A DNA stretch of 46,381 nt from Colivicinus sp022776215 (lineage in GTDB: Bacteria; Bacillota_I; Bacilli_A; Erysipelotrichales; Erysipelotrichaceae), in assembly GCA_022776215.1 (NCBI GenBank), contig JALFIR010000010.1, positions 1-46,381 of the forward strand. The letters are read 5' to 3'. Both the position numbers and the translations under genes were made by a program. Below are positions 23,020-31,551 of the stretch, piece after piece. A model generated the notes under the pieces. The model was not told the DNA's origin. It saw only the letters and a program-made list of their open reading frames with translations, and did not search any database. Numbering within the stretch: position 1 is the first letter of the stretch; each line of letters opens with the position of its first letter.

Positions 23020-24937
23020 CGATTTTATAGTAAACGTTTGAAGTTAACTTATAAATCACAAAGTATGCAATTGAGAAACACATATAACAAAGAATACTTG
23101 TGATAAAGAATAATCTTATATCACTTATCAAGAATAAGCTCAACAGCTTTTCAATCATCGGATGAGCAAATATTAAATGAGATAAAGCACCAACAAGTGG
23201 CAAAAAGAATACTGTCAATAGCTGCGAGTTGATGCTTTTTCTAATTTGTCTATCATCAAGACCAAGTTTTTTCATAATCGCAAAACGTTTTTGATCCTCA
23301 TAACCTTCTACCACTTGCTTATAATACACTATACATACCGTCGCAATCACAAAGGCAACGCTCAAACTTATTCCTAAATAGAATAGCGAACCATATAAAT
23401 TATAAAATTCTGATAAAGAATTTAATGATGACTCAAAGAAATAAGGAGTATCACTTGTATATTCTTCATTAATAGAGTCATATAAAGATAAAGAATCATT
23501 ATATACATCAAATTGAACAATATAGGTATTCTTACATGCACCTTCCAAGGAATTAGAAATAGGCTCTAAATCATTGACCACAAAGAAATAATTATTAGTT
23601 GCAGAAACGGCAGAAACATAGTCTGTAGGCATCTTATTTGCCCTATCGATTACCTTATAAGTATTATCACCAACAACAATACTATCTTGTTTATATTCGC
23701 CAATATATTCATACAACAAACATTCATCATCTTTTAATACATAGTCAGTACCATATATTTTGTTATATTCATCAACATCGATAAAAGTCATATTGGCATA
23801 ATCTAAAGTTTTACTATCTTCAATTACCCTATTGCCTTCAAGTGGTGAGTAAAAATTAATGTTATGATATTCTATTTTTTCTTTAATCTTAAAGTCCTTC
23901 GACTTTACAAAAGATGTTATAGTCTCATCAGCATTTATTAATTCATCGTAAGTATCGTAATTATAATTAATAGAATACTCATAAGGAAATAACTTTTTAT
24001 TAGAACTTTTAGCACCAAAATATAACGATGAAGTAGATGACAACATTACAAGCACCATTGTTGCTAAGATACAAATAGAAGCTAAACCAGAGCCGTTTCT
24101 TTTCATTCTAAACGACATAGAAGAAACACTAATAAAATGATTTAATTTATAATAATATTTCTTATTATGTGCAAGGATTTTACATAAAGTGACAGACCCG
24201 GCAACAAACAACAAATATGTTGCCACAATAACCAAAATAACCGCAAAGAAAAATGTCAACATAGCTTGTACGGGATCATCAATGGTAATAGCTAAATAAT
24301 AGGCAAAGGCCAATATTATTAAACCAAGCAAAGCTATTAAGAAATTCGCTCTAGGTGCCTTTTCACCACTACTATCAGCCTTTAAAAAAGCAATGGTGTC
24401 ATTTTTATAAACGCTAATAATAGATGAAACAAGAATTAAAAAGTAAATTCCCAAGAAACAAATTAGAGTCATCATCAAAGATAGTGTAGGTAAGTTGAAA
24501 ACTATTGAATAAGGTTTAGCTACGATTTTAAAGTAAGCTAATTCCGCAAACTTCGAAAATAAAATACCAACACCAAGTCCTAACACAATAGTAATAATAT
24601 CAACATAGATATTATCTAGAAATACAATCTTACAAATATCTTTCTTAGCCAAGCCTAAGACATTATATAAGCCGAATTCCTTCTTTCTTCTTTTGAACAA
24701 AAAAGAATGAGTATAGAAAATAAAAATCAAAGAGAAGAGTGCCATAACCATATAACCAAGTAACATAATTGATGAAATCACTTCTCCGCCAACGGAACTT
24801 ATAATTGTTTTAGAGTAACAAAAATAAGAAACGATATAAGTTATCGCAATGATACAAACAGAACTGATGATATAAGGAAGATATAATTGTTTATTCTTCT
24901 TAATACCCTCTAAAGCTAAAACGTTATAGATTCTCAT
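23012..24937 (-). CDS. bceB: BceB-type ABC transporter permease (FtsX family)
   Basis: A 641-residue permease with ten predicted helices in a 1+3+3+3-like order and a large extracellular domain at about residues 305-510 between helices 7 and 8. That layout is the hallmark of the BceB family, which recognises lipid II-bound peptide antibiotics such as bacitracin. The FtsX regions are near residues 50-160 and at the C-terminus. It overlaps the ATPase gene by 14 bases. The drug it recognises cannot be predicted from sequence by eye. Confidence 0.9.
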   Translation of the reverse strand: MRIYNVLALEGIKKNKQLYLPYIISSVCIIAITYIVSYFCYSKTIISSVGGEVISSIMLLGYMVMALFSLIFIFYTHSFLFKRRKKEFGLYNVLGLAKKDICKIVFLDNIYVDIITIVLGLGVGILFSKFAELAYFKIVAKPYSIVFNLPTLSLMMTLICFLGIYFLILVSSIISVYKNDTIAFLKADSSGEKAPRANFLIALLGLIILAFAYYLAITIDDPVQAMLTFFFAVILVIVATYLLFVAGSVTLCKILAHNKKYYYKLNHFISVSSMSFRMKRNGSGLASICILATMVLVMLSSTSSLYFGAKSSNKKLFPYEYSINYNYDTYDELINADETITSFVKSKDFKIKEKIEYHNINFYSPLEGNRVIEDSKTLDYANMTFIDVDEYNKIYGTDYVLKDDECLLYEYIGEYKQDSIVVGDNTYKVIDRANKMPTDYVSAVSATNNYFFVVNDLEPISNSLEGACKNTYIVQFDVYNDSLSLYDSINEEYTSDTPYFFESSLNSLSEFYNLYGSLFYLGISLSVAFVIATVCIVYYKQVVEGYEDQKRFAIMKKLGLDDRQIRKSINSQLLTVFFLPLVGALSHLIFAHPMIEKLLSLFLISDIRLFFITSILCYMCFSIAYFVIYKLTSNVYYKIVS

Positions 24938-25694
24938 TTTCTTTTTCCTTTAGTACCAATAAAGTTAAAGTATTTGAAATCTTCTCATAGAATTCATTAT
25001 TTGTATCACTGCCCTTATATATTTCATGGAAAATCTTGCCATCCTTAATAAACAAGACCCTACTTGCGATACTTGCCGCCTTAACAGAATGAGTAACCAT
25101 CAAAATAGTCTGTCCCATCTTATTAATATCTAGAAAAGTCTTCAATAGCTCATCAGTAGACTTAGAATCCAAAGCACCAGTAGGTTCATCAGCCAAAACC
25201 AATTTTGGATCATTGATTAAAGCCCTACACACTGCCGCCCTTTGTTTCTGACCACCAGACACCTCATAAGGATACTTATTAAGCAATTCAAAGATACCTA
25301 ATTTTCTTGCTAAAGGATTTAACTTAGCATTCATATCCTTATAGTTATTATTCGCAAGTACCAAAGGTAATAAGATATTATCCTTAAGATTAAAAGTATC
25401 CAAAAGATTAAACTCCTGGAACACAAAACCAAGATTATCTCTTCTAAAACTTGCTAAATCTTTATCCTTAATATTATTGATCAACTTGCCCTCTAGATAA
25501 ACTTCACCAGAACTAGCCTTATCAAGAGAAGCTAAGATATTTAATAAAGTAGTCTTACCACTTCCTGACTCACCCATAATAGCGATAAATTCACCTTTTT
25601 CAACCGAAAAGTTTACATCCTTCAAAGCTTCCGTTTTATTCATACCAAGTGAAGTATAAACTTTCTTTAGATTTTTAACTTCTAATAAATTCAT
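24924..25694 (-). CDS. bceA: BceA-type ABC transporter ATPase
   Basis: A 256-residue ATPase with Walker A GESGSGKTT (about residue 40), Q-loop in FQEFNLLD, the signature VSGGQKQRA, Walker B LVLADEPTGALD and a switch His in MVTHS. It is the MacB/LolD-like type that pairs with BceB. The start at 25694 has GGAGGT; longer in-frame starts upstream have none. It has its own BceR-type operator upstream, so the transporter can be induced more strongly than the regulators. Confidence 0.93.
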   Translation of the reverse strand: MNLLEVKNLKKVYTSLGMNKTEALKDVNFSVEKGEFIAIMGESGSGKTTLLNILASLDKASSGEVYLEGKLINNIKDKDLASFRRDNLGFVFQEFNLLDTFNLKDNILLPLVLANNNYKDMNAKLNPLARKLGIFELLNKYPYEVSGGQKQRAAVCRALINDPKLVLADEPTGALDSKSTDELLKTFLDINKMGQTILMVTHSVKAASIASRVLFIKDGKIFHEIYKGSDTNNEFYEKISNTLTLLVLKEKENENL

Positions 25695-25763
25695 AATTTT
25701 TACCTCCATCTTGATTCTAGATAAAACCAAAAACAGCTTCCATTTATCTAGCTTACAAAAAAC

Positions 25764-25777
25764 TTACATTTTTGTAA
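25764..25777. promoter_or_regulatory. BceR-type response-regulator operator in front of bceAB
   Basis: TTACA-TTTT-TGTAA matches the known TNACA-N4-TGTAA consensus of BceR-like regulators. A further half-site TTACA lies 11 bases away (25753-25757). The site is just behind the kinase gene and ahead of bceA. Confidence 0.8.
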
Positions 25778-25779
25778 CA

Positions 25780-26724
25780 TCAATCCTTCACCTTCTCATC
25801 TTGCCTTAATTCAATCTTAAAAATACTACCAATGCCTACACTAGAAGTAGCACTCAATTTCAAGCCTAAATTAGAAACAATATTGGTACATAAATATAAG
25901 CCAATACCGCTAGAATTCTTATTATCATGGCCATTAGAGCCAGTATAACCCTTTTCAAAAATTCTTCTTAAATCGCTTTCCTTAATCCCAATGCCATCAT
26001 CTTTTATACACAAACAATTATCTTCAAGATAAATTTCAATACTACCCTTACGGGTGTATTTTAGGGCATTACTGATAAGTTGCTTAAGAACAAACTTGAA
26101 CCATTTCTTATCAGTAATGATGGTTCTATTAATTGGTTCATACTTTAACGAAAGCTTTCTTTCAATAAATTCTAAACGTAAATAACGAATAGTATCTTTA
26201 ATCATTACATCCAAATCATTTTCTTCAAAGACATAATCACTACCATCACTAAGCTTTTGATAAGTTAATACCATATCTACATATTGTTCAATATGGAGTA
26301 ACTCTAACATCAATTTTCTAGATAAAGGGCTATCTTCATTTTCAAGTGTCAGTTGCATAGCTGAAATAGGCGTCTTTATTTGATGAATCCACAAAGAATA
26401 ATAATCAGACATCTCTTTCTTAATTTTATGATTATTAGTTTCTAATTCTCTTATTTTAGCTTCTAATTCGTTAATCAACCTTTTATAATCTTCATCAAAT
26501 ATACAATCAACATCATCATAAAAACCTTTAATCAACAGTTCATGTTTATTTTTATACTTATAATAATCATAAATTTCATAGACAATAATTATAAACAAGA
26601 CAATCACGTTAGGATAAATAATAAGTGAAGTATCGAGATTGCATAACATCAACAAACTATCAAAAACTAGTATCACTACTAGTAATAATAAATATACTTT
26701 ATGATTATCTTTTAAATACCTCAT
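25780..26724 (-). CDS. bceS: BceS-type intramembrane-sensing histidine kinase
   Basis: A 314-residue kinase. Two N-terminal helices (about residues 9-28 and 34-52) are joined by only a few residues, so it has no sensor domain, as usual for BceS. A coiled-coil linker leads to the phospho-acceptor His in WIHQIKTPISAM. The ATPase lobe has ISNALKYT (N box), DDGIGI (G1) and SSGIGLYLC (G2). BceAB senses the peptide and activates this kinase. It overlaps the regulator gene by four bases. Confidence 0.92.
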   Translation of the reverse strand: MRYLKDNHKVYLLLLVVILVFDSLLMLCNLDTSLIIYPNVIVLFIIIVYEIYDYYKYKNKHELLIKGFYDDVDCIFDEDYKRLINELEAKIRELETNNHKIKKEMSDYYSLWIHQIKTPISAMQLTLENEDSPLSRKLMLELLHIEQYVDMVLTYQKLSDGSDYVFEENDLDVMIKDTIRYLRLEFIERKLSLKYEPINRTIITDKKWFKFVLKQLISNALKYTRKGSIEIYLEDNCLCIKDDGIGIKESDLRRIFEKGYTGSNGHDNKNSSGIGLYLCTNIVSNLGLKLSATSSVGIGSIFKIELRQDEKVKD

Positions 26725-27389
26725 TCAACAATATACCCTTGTTTTACTCTTGTCTTAATAAAATCTTCATTAGACAATTCAAAACATTTCTTTCTTAAAC
26801 GATTAATATTAACAGTTAAAGTATTATCATCGATATAACAATCGGTATCCCACAAAACATTCATAAGCTTTTCACGGGATACTACATTTCCCTTATGTTC
26901 AAAGAGACATTTGAGAATCTTTTGTTCGTTACTTGTAAGAACAATTCTATTATCCTTATAAGATAAGCTACTATCACCTAAGTTCAAGACATAATCCTTA
27001 TAACTAATACTAGTTCCTATATTAAAATCATAAGTTCTTCTAAGAAGCGCTTCGATTTTCGCAATCAACAAATCAAAAGAAAAAGGCTTGGCAACAAAAT
27101 CATCAGCACCAATATTCATTGCCATAATCATATTCATATCATCGTTTTTAGAAGAGATAAAGATAATAGGAACCTTAGAAATCTTTCTAATTTCCCTACA
27201 CCAATAATGGCCATCATAAAAAGGTAAAGAAATATCTAACAAGACAATTGAAGGATCATATTCTTTAAAAGTACTTAGCACATTCTTAAAATCTTCAACT
27301 ACTAAGCAATCCATATCCCACATCTTAGTTCTATTAAATATTTCTTCAGCTATATACTTATCATCCTCTACCAACATAATCTTCTTCAT
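26721..27389 (-). CDS. bceR: BceR-type response regulator (OmpR family)
   Basis: A 222-residue regulator. The receiver domain has acidic residues in LVEDD, the phospho-acceptor Asp in VLLDISLPFYDG and a conserved Lys in VAKPF. The C-terminal winged helix (about residues 130-222) contains VSREKLMNVLWD and VNINRLRKK. It probably binds 25764-25777 to switch on bceAB. There is no Shine-Dalgarno; TATCAT lies six bases before the ATG, so the message may be leaderless. Confidence 0.93.
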   Translation of the reverse strand: MKKIMLVEDDKYIAEEIFNRTKMWDMDCLVVEDFKNVLSTFKEYDPSIVLLDISLPFYDGHYWCREIRKISKVPIIFISSKNDDMNMIMAMNIGADDFVAKPFSFDLLIAKIEALLRRTYDFNIGTSISYKDYVLNLGDSSLSYKDNRIVLTSNEQKILKCLFEHKGNVVSREKLMNVLWDTDCYIDDNTLTVNINRLRKKCFELSNEDFIKTRVKQGYIVE

Positions 27390-27395
27390 AAGTCT

Positions 27396-27401
27396 ATGAT
27401 A
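27396..27401 (-). promoter_or_regulatory. -10 box for a leaderless bceR transcript
   Basis: On the minus strand TATCAT, then AGACTT, then the ATG at 27389. The box overlaps the T-run of the preceding terminator. Confidence 0.45.
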
Positions 27402-27430
27402 AAAGAAAATCGTTTCAAACGAAACGATTT
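27402..27430 (-). terminator. Terminator between the PPC gene and the bce operon
   Basis: AAATCGTTTC and GAAACGATTT form a perfect ten-pair stem around a four-base loop, followed on the minus strand by TTCTTTT. Confidence 0.85.
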
Positions 27431-27431
27431 C

Positions 27432-27851
27432 TTAGAATTTAAATAGATTTAAACCAGTTACTTCATCCTTATAACGATCAACACTACCGTCGATGATATT
27501 AATAAACATCTCACAAGTAGCACTGATTCTAGCCTCATTCAAGTGGCCACCGAAGCATGCCGCCTTATCATCTGCACAAGTGATATGTAAATGAGAATAA
27601 TATTCACCATTCATAGTATTGATATTACCTACAAGACTTGTAATCTCAAAGGCACCATTGAATTCATTCTTATAATATTTTTGTTCAGCCACATTATAAA
27701 CACCAGCCACAAAGTGATCACAAGCCCCAAGTGCACTAACACTAGCCAACTTGATATTTTCCTTTAAAGCTACTTCCTTTAAAGTTTCAAGAACCTCTTC
27801 ACCTCTATCCATTCTTAAAACGATAGTATTTTCAAATCTTCTATATTCCAT
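27432..27851 (-). CDS. PPC/DUF296-domain protein
   Basis: A 139-residue protein that is a single PPC (DUF296) domain. It has SVSALGACDHFVAGVY, the glycine/His-rich YSHLHITCADDKAACFGGHL with possible metal-binding histidines, and the long central strand region. Homologues bind AT-rich DNA in plants; bacterial ones are structurally known but of unclear function. It starts at the stop of the membrane protein upstream, so these genes are in one operon with the Mrp gene. Confidence 0.85.
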   Translation of the reverse strand: MEYRRFENTIVLRMDRGEEVLETLKEVALKENIKLASVSALGACDHFVAGVYNVAEQKYYKNEFNGAFEITSLVGNINTMNGEYYSHLHITCADDKAACFGGHLNEARISATCEMFINIIDGSVDRYKDEVTGLNLFKF

Positions 27852-28471
27852 TATTGAGCCTTCTTTCTTCTAGGAGCATGTTTCTGATTAGATAATAACA
27901 AGAAACGACCTATTACATAATTTAAGATTATTGTTACTATAAATACAATCACAGTTACATAAACAGGATTATCATTAATCATCATAAATGAATATGGACC
28001 AGTAAATGTATTAGATACATTACATACTAACATGATAATTCCATAAATCACTGTAGGAATCAAAGCATACCAGATTGTCTTCTTCTTATTTAATCTTCTA
28101 TCACCCTCAAACATTGTGAAAGAAACAAAAGATACAATTGGACATAATAAATTATTAAACAAATGGGAACCCTTAATAAAACTATCTAAATAGTTCTCAC
28201 CTGTTGTAGTAGCTACATAGAAAGTGCCAACTAATGTTAATACTAAGCAGGTAGTACTCACATATCTTAGTGCTAAAGAAAGGAAATTAGGTTCCTTTTT
28301 AGTCAAGACAACAATTACATATATAATACTTGAACTAAGCGCAAACATACCTGCATTATCACTGTAGTATAAGAAAGCATTCTTATCTACAATAGAAAAA
28401 AATAAACCTAGGCCAGCTAACACAATAAGCAAGATATTAGAGCCTAAAGCCAACTTATTATTCTTAGTCAT
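27851..28471 (-). CDS. Integral membrane protein, possibly Pr6Pr-like
   Basis: A 206-residue protein with six hydrophobic segments and a basic tail (HAPRRKKAQ). The order of helices and the RYVSTTCLVLTLVG and LFNNLLCPIVSF stretches recall the Pr6Pr/FAR-17a-like family, but this is tentative. It overlaps the Mrp gene by eight bases and abuts the PPC gene, so it is co-transcribed with them. Function unknown. Confidence 0.6.
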   Translation of the reverse strand: MTKNNKLALGSNILLIVLAGLGLFFSIVDKNAFLYYSDNAGMFALSSSIIYVIVVLTKKEPNFLSLALRYVSTTCLVLTLVGTFYVATTTGENYLDSFIKGSHLFNNLLCPIVSFVSFTMFEGDRRLNKKKTIWYALIPTVIYGIIMLVCNVSNTFTGPYSFMMINDNPVYVTVIVFIVTIILNYVIGRFLLLSNQKHAPRRKKAQ

Positions 28472-29300
28472 TTATAATCCTCTTTGTAAGTTCTTCTAAA
28501 TAATTACCATCATATTCTTCAATTCTACCCTCATCAACCAAATTAGCTAATACAGGATCAATTGGAAGCTTAGATACAACATTTAAACCGTATTTCTTGG
28601 CGATGTTTTCAGTATCATCTTCTTTATAAATATTAATCGCATGGCCACAGTTATCACACTTTACATAAGCCATATTATCAACAAGACCAACAATTGGAGC
28701 CTTTACCATCTCAGTCATATTAATAGCCTTGGCAACAACCATAGAAACTAGCTTACTAGGTGTTGTAACCATTACTACTTCATCAACAGGAAGCTGTTGG
28801 AAAACAGTTAAGGCAACATCACCCGTACCAGGAGGCATATCGATCAACAAATAATCTAATTCGCCCCAATGTACCTCACTATAGAATTGACTAATAACAC
28901 TTGTAAGTAAAGCGCCACGCCATACAACCGGGGTCTCTTCACTCTCTAACATCATATTGATAGAAATAGACTTGATACCAGACTTAGAAACATGAGGGAA
29001 GATACCCTTATCATCACCATAGATTTCACCTTCAAAACCAAAAGTCTTGGCAATTGAAGGACCTGTAATATCGGAGTCCAAAACACCAACCTTTTTACCA
29101 GCCTTAGCAAGTTCAACAGCCAATAAAGATGTAACCATTGACTTACCAACACCACCCTTACCGCTTAATACTGCAATAATCTTGCCAACACTAGAACCTT
29201 CGCATAGTTCTAATTTCTTAATTTCATGTTTACAATCACCACCACAGCTTTCACAATCGTTTCCACTGCTGCAGTTTTCACAATCACCATTACAACTCAT
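28464..29300 (-). CDS. Mrp/ApbC-type P-loop ATPase, iron-sulfur carrier, with Cys-rich start
   Basis: A 278-residue MinD-superfamily ATPase. The deviant Walker A is SGKGGVGKS (about residue 47), followed by LDSDITGPS and LLIDMPPGTGD. The C-terminal CDNC pair (about residue 213) is the usual bridging iron-sulfur site. The first 24 residues hold six Cys (3, 7, 10, 16, 19, 23), reminiscent of the Nbp35 N-terminal cluster but with different spacing. The usual N-terminal DUF59 domain is missing. AGGAGG precedes the start. Confidence 0.88.
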   Translation of the reverse strand: MSCNGDCENCSSGNDCESCGGDCKHEIKKLELCEGSSVGKIIAVLSGKGGVGKSMVTSLLAVELAKAGKKVGVLDSDITGPSIAKTFGFEGEIYGDDKGIFPHVSKSGIKSISINMMLESEETPVVWRGALLTSVISQFYSEVHWGELDYLLIDMPPGTGDVALTVFQQLPVDEVVMVTTPSKLVSMVVAKAINMTEMVKAPIVGLVDNMAYVKCDNCGHAINIYKEDDTENIAKKYGLNVVSKLPIDPVLANLVDEGRIEEYDGNYLEELTKRIIND

Positions 29301-29312
29301 CTATATTTCCTC

Positions 29313-29864
29313 CTATTCAAATAAATTTTCATTTTCTTCATCACTGTTAAATTCAGGTAAATCAGGTAACTCGTTCAAAGTATATAACTTAAAACTATCC
29401 ATGAACTCTTCAGTAACTTCATATAATATTGGCTTACCAGGAGCATCACTTCTCCCAGCTTCCCTAATTAAATTACGAGCCTGCAGTTTTCTTAACATCA
29501 TATCAGCACCAACACCCCTAAGCTCTTCAATTTCAACTCTAGTAATTGGTTGCTTATAAGCGATAATAGCTAATGTCTCTAGAGCACTTTGAGATAAAGT
29601 ATTAGGCTTACTAGTATGAAATAAGGCTTGGATATAAGGAGCAACTTCTTGTTTAGTAATAAACTTATAGGTCTTACCATAGTTAACTAATTCAATGCCA
29701 AAGTTTTCATTAGTATATTTACTTTGAATACTATTTAAGATAGCCTCACTATCCTCAATGCTCTTGTCTATTACACTTGCAAGTTGTTCAACCTTCAAGC
29801 CATCATCACCAACCATATATAATAGTCCTTCAACAATAGCTTCAATATTTAAAGTATCACTCAT
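29313..29864 (-). CDS. scpB: Segregation and condensation protein B
   Basis: A 183-residue ScpB with two winged helices, EAIVEGLLYMVGDDGLKVEQLA at the start and LETLAIIAYKQPITRVEIEELRG in the second, the family signature. It forms the Smc-ScpA-ScpB complex that compacts the chromosome. The start at 29864 has AGAGGTG and overlaps the scpA end by eight bases; a more upstream in-frame ATG lacks a ribosome site. Tail is acidic. Confidence 0.93.
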   Translation of the reverse strand: MSDTLNIEAIVEGLLYMVGDDGLKVEQLASVIDKSIEDSEAILNSIQSKYTNENFGIELVNYGKTYKFITKQEVAPYIQALFHTSKPNTLSQSALETLAIIAYKQPITRVEIEELRGVGADMMLRKLQARNLIREAGRSDAPGKPILYEVTEEFMDSFKLYTLNELPDLPEFNSDEENENLFE

Positions 29865-30591
29865 TGTTTTCACCTCTTCTAAACCATATTTCATCATTAT
29901 CATCAGTGCTAAATACTAAATAATGATCCTTCGCCATATCTAGAATTGCCAAGAAAGTAACAATAACCTCATGCACATTATGACAATCAGCTACTAGATT
30001 CTCAAAATTAAATGTCTTAGGTAGAGTCGATAATCTAGACTTAATCTCAAGAATACGATCTTCAGTTGATATTTCCTTAGTAGTCAGCTTTGTCTCAATC
30101 GGCTTAGACAACTCCATTCTTCTTAAAACTCTTGTCATCGCCTTAAGTAAATCATAAGGATTGCCCTCTAACTTTTGATCATCTACTAAATTATTAGTAT
30201 TGATAGAATCAATAGACAAAGGCTTTGCGAATTGTTCCTGCCTTTGGTTAAACGCCTCTAACAATTCATTAGATACTTCCTTATATTTTTGATATTCCAA
30301 CAACCTTCTTACAATTCTTTCCTTTGGATCTTCCTCATAGTCATCTTCAAGCTCTTCAGTCTTTTTAGGTAACAATTTCTTAGACTTATATTCAATCAAA
30401 GTAGCTAGCTCTACAAGATATTCACTCTCAATCTCAAGTTCTAGTTTCTCCATCGTTTGAAGATAATTAATATATTGGTCAGTCAACACTTCCATATCCA
30501 AATCAAAGATATCCAATTGTTGTTCCTTGATAAGATGAAGCATCAAATCAAGAGGACCATCAAATTTTGTTGTCTCTACTGTAAAACTCAT
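29857..30591 (-). CDS. scpA: Segregation and condensation protein A
   Basis: A 244-residue kleisin. The N-terminal Smc-binding helices (FDGPLDLMLHLIKEQQLDIFD) and the C-terminal winged helix (ILDMAKDHYLVFSTDD) are typical. It bridges Smc heads with ScpB. I prefer the ATG at 30591, which begins the conserved MSFTVETTKFDGPLDL. It has no Shine-Dalgarno; TGT-TATAAT lies nine bases before it, so the leader is absent or only a few bases long. Confidence 0.93.
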   Translation of the reverse strand: MSFTVETTKFDGPLDLMLHLIKEQQLDIFDLDMEVLTDQYINYLQTMEKLELEIESEYLVELATLIEYKSKKLLPKKTEELEDDYEEDPKERIVRRLLEYQKYKEVSNELLEAFNQRQEQFAKPLSIDSINTNNLVDDQKLEGNPYDLLKAMTRVLRRMELSKPIETKLTTKEISTEDRILEIKSRLSTLPKTFNFENLVADCHNVHEVIVTFLAILDMAKDHYLVFSTDDNDEIWFRRGENNE

Positions 30592-30600
30592 AACTAAATC

Positions 30601-30631
30601 ATTATAACATATTGCCATTTACACTTATAAT
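30601..30631. promoter_or_regulatory. Back-to-back -10 boxes of scpA and rpiB
   Basis: On the minus strand TGT-TATAAT (30601-30609) serves scpA. On the plus strand TATAAT (30626-30631) serves rpiB, whose GGAGG is at 30639-30643. Confidence 0.55.
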
Positions 30632-30651
30632 GGTGTATGGAGGATGTACAT

Positions 30652-31104
30652 ATGAAAATCGGAATCGCAAATGATCATGCAGCTACTAAAATGAAATTCG
30701 AGCTTATCGACTATCTAACAAGTAAAGGCTATGAAGTTGTAAACTATGGCTTTGACACAGAAGATAGTTGTGACTACCCTATTGCTGGTGAGAAGCTTGC
30801 CAACGGCATCATGAACGGTGAATGTGAAAAAGGTATTGCCATCTGTGGTACAGGTGTTGGCATCTCAATTGCCTGCAACAAAGTAAATGGCATCAGAGCT
30901 GGTGTATGTTCAGAAACTAAGACTGCTGCTCTTGTTAGAGAACACAACAACGCCCAAATTATCGCCTTTGGTGCTAGAATTGTTGATTTAGACACAGCTA
31001 AACAATTAGTAGACACATTCCTAACTACTGACTTCTATGATCCAAATGGAAGACATGCTAGAAGAATTGGCGAATTAAAAGAAATCGAAGAAAGACAAAA
31101 ATAG
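30652..31104 (+). CDS. rpiB: Ribose 5-phosphate isomerase B
   Basis: A 150-residue RpiB of standard length with IANDHAAT near the start, the catalytic Cys in ICGTGVGISI (about residue 66) and REHNNAQI with a phosphate-handling His. It interconverts ribose 5-phosphate and ribulose 5-phosphate, linking to transketolase. The start at 30652 has GGAGG eight bases upstream. It is distinct from the longer DhuI-type relative at 13235. Confidence 0.92.
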   Translation: MKIGIANDHAATKMKFELIDYLTSKGYEVVNYGFDTEDSCDYPIAGEKLANGIMNGECEKGIAICGTGVGISIACNKVNGIRAGVCSETKTAALVREHNNAQIIAFGARIVDLDTAKQLVDTFLTTDFYDPNGRHARRIGELKEIEERQK

Positions 31105-31128
31105 AATCTAATTACTAGATTCTATTTT
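31098..31128. terminator. Bidirectional terminator between rpiB and the ArsC-like gene
   Basis: AAATAGAATCTA and TAGATTCTATTT form a long AT-rich stem around ATTAC, with T and A runs at its ends. It covers the rpiB stop codon. Confidence 0.82.
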
Positions 31129-31462
31129 TCCATTCATCTTCTTTAAATCCCACAAGAACAAATTCATCGCCTATCAACAAAGGTCTTTTAACAAGCATCC
31201 CATTAGTTGCCAATAAATGTAACTGTTCATCCTCACTCATAGTCAATAACTTATCCTTGATATTGTTATTCTTATATACTAAACCGCTAGTATTAAAAAA
31301 CTTCTTAAGTGGTAAGCCACTTCTTTCATACCACTTTTTTAATTCATCATATTTAGGATTATCTTCCACTATATGACGTTCTTCATATTTAATATTATTG
31401 TCATCAAGCCATTTTTTAGCCTTAAGACATGTAGAACACTTTGGATAACATATAAATAGCAT
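31115..31462 (-). CDS. ArsC/Spx-family protein (arsenate reductase-like)
   Basis: A 115-residue thioredoxin-fold protein. The CxxC motif YPKCSTCLKAKKWL is at about residues 9-12, and the LVKRPLLI segment with the conserved Arg-Pro is at about 92. It could be a redox regulator like Spx or a thiol reductase of the YffB type. Nothing nearby concerns arsenic, so I do not call it arsenate reductase. GAGGTG precedes the start. Confidence 0.85.
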   Translation of the reverse strand: MLFICYPKCSTCLKAKKWLDDNNIKYEERHIVEDNPKYDELKKWYERSGLPLKKFFNTSGLVYKNNNIKDKLLTMSEDEQLHLLATNGMLVKRPLLIGDEFVLVGFKEDEWKNRI

Positions 31463-31551
31463 AACTTTACACCTCTTGTATTTATTCTATTAATTTTAGT
31501 TTTAAAATCCATAAAAATGCTCATATTAAAAGGTTTCTATTACGAAGCCAC

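Noticed and set aside
25753..25777. Sixth copy of the cluster palindrome near bceA
   Set aside because: The spacing is TACA-N4-TGTA, not TACA-N6-TGTA, and it matches the BceR consensus.
31115..31462. Arsenate resistance function for the ArsC-like protein
   Set aside because: No arsenic genes are nearby and the family also includes Spx-like regulators and thiol reductases.
31463..31551. Terminator or small gene behind uxuB
   Set aside because: No stable hairpin with a T-run and no credible short frame could be seen in this gap.
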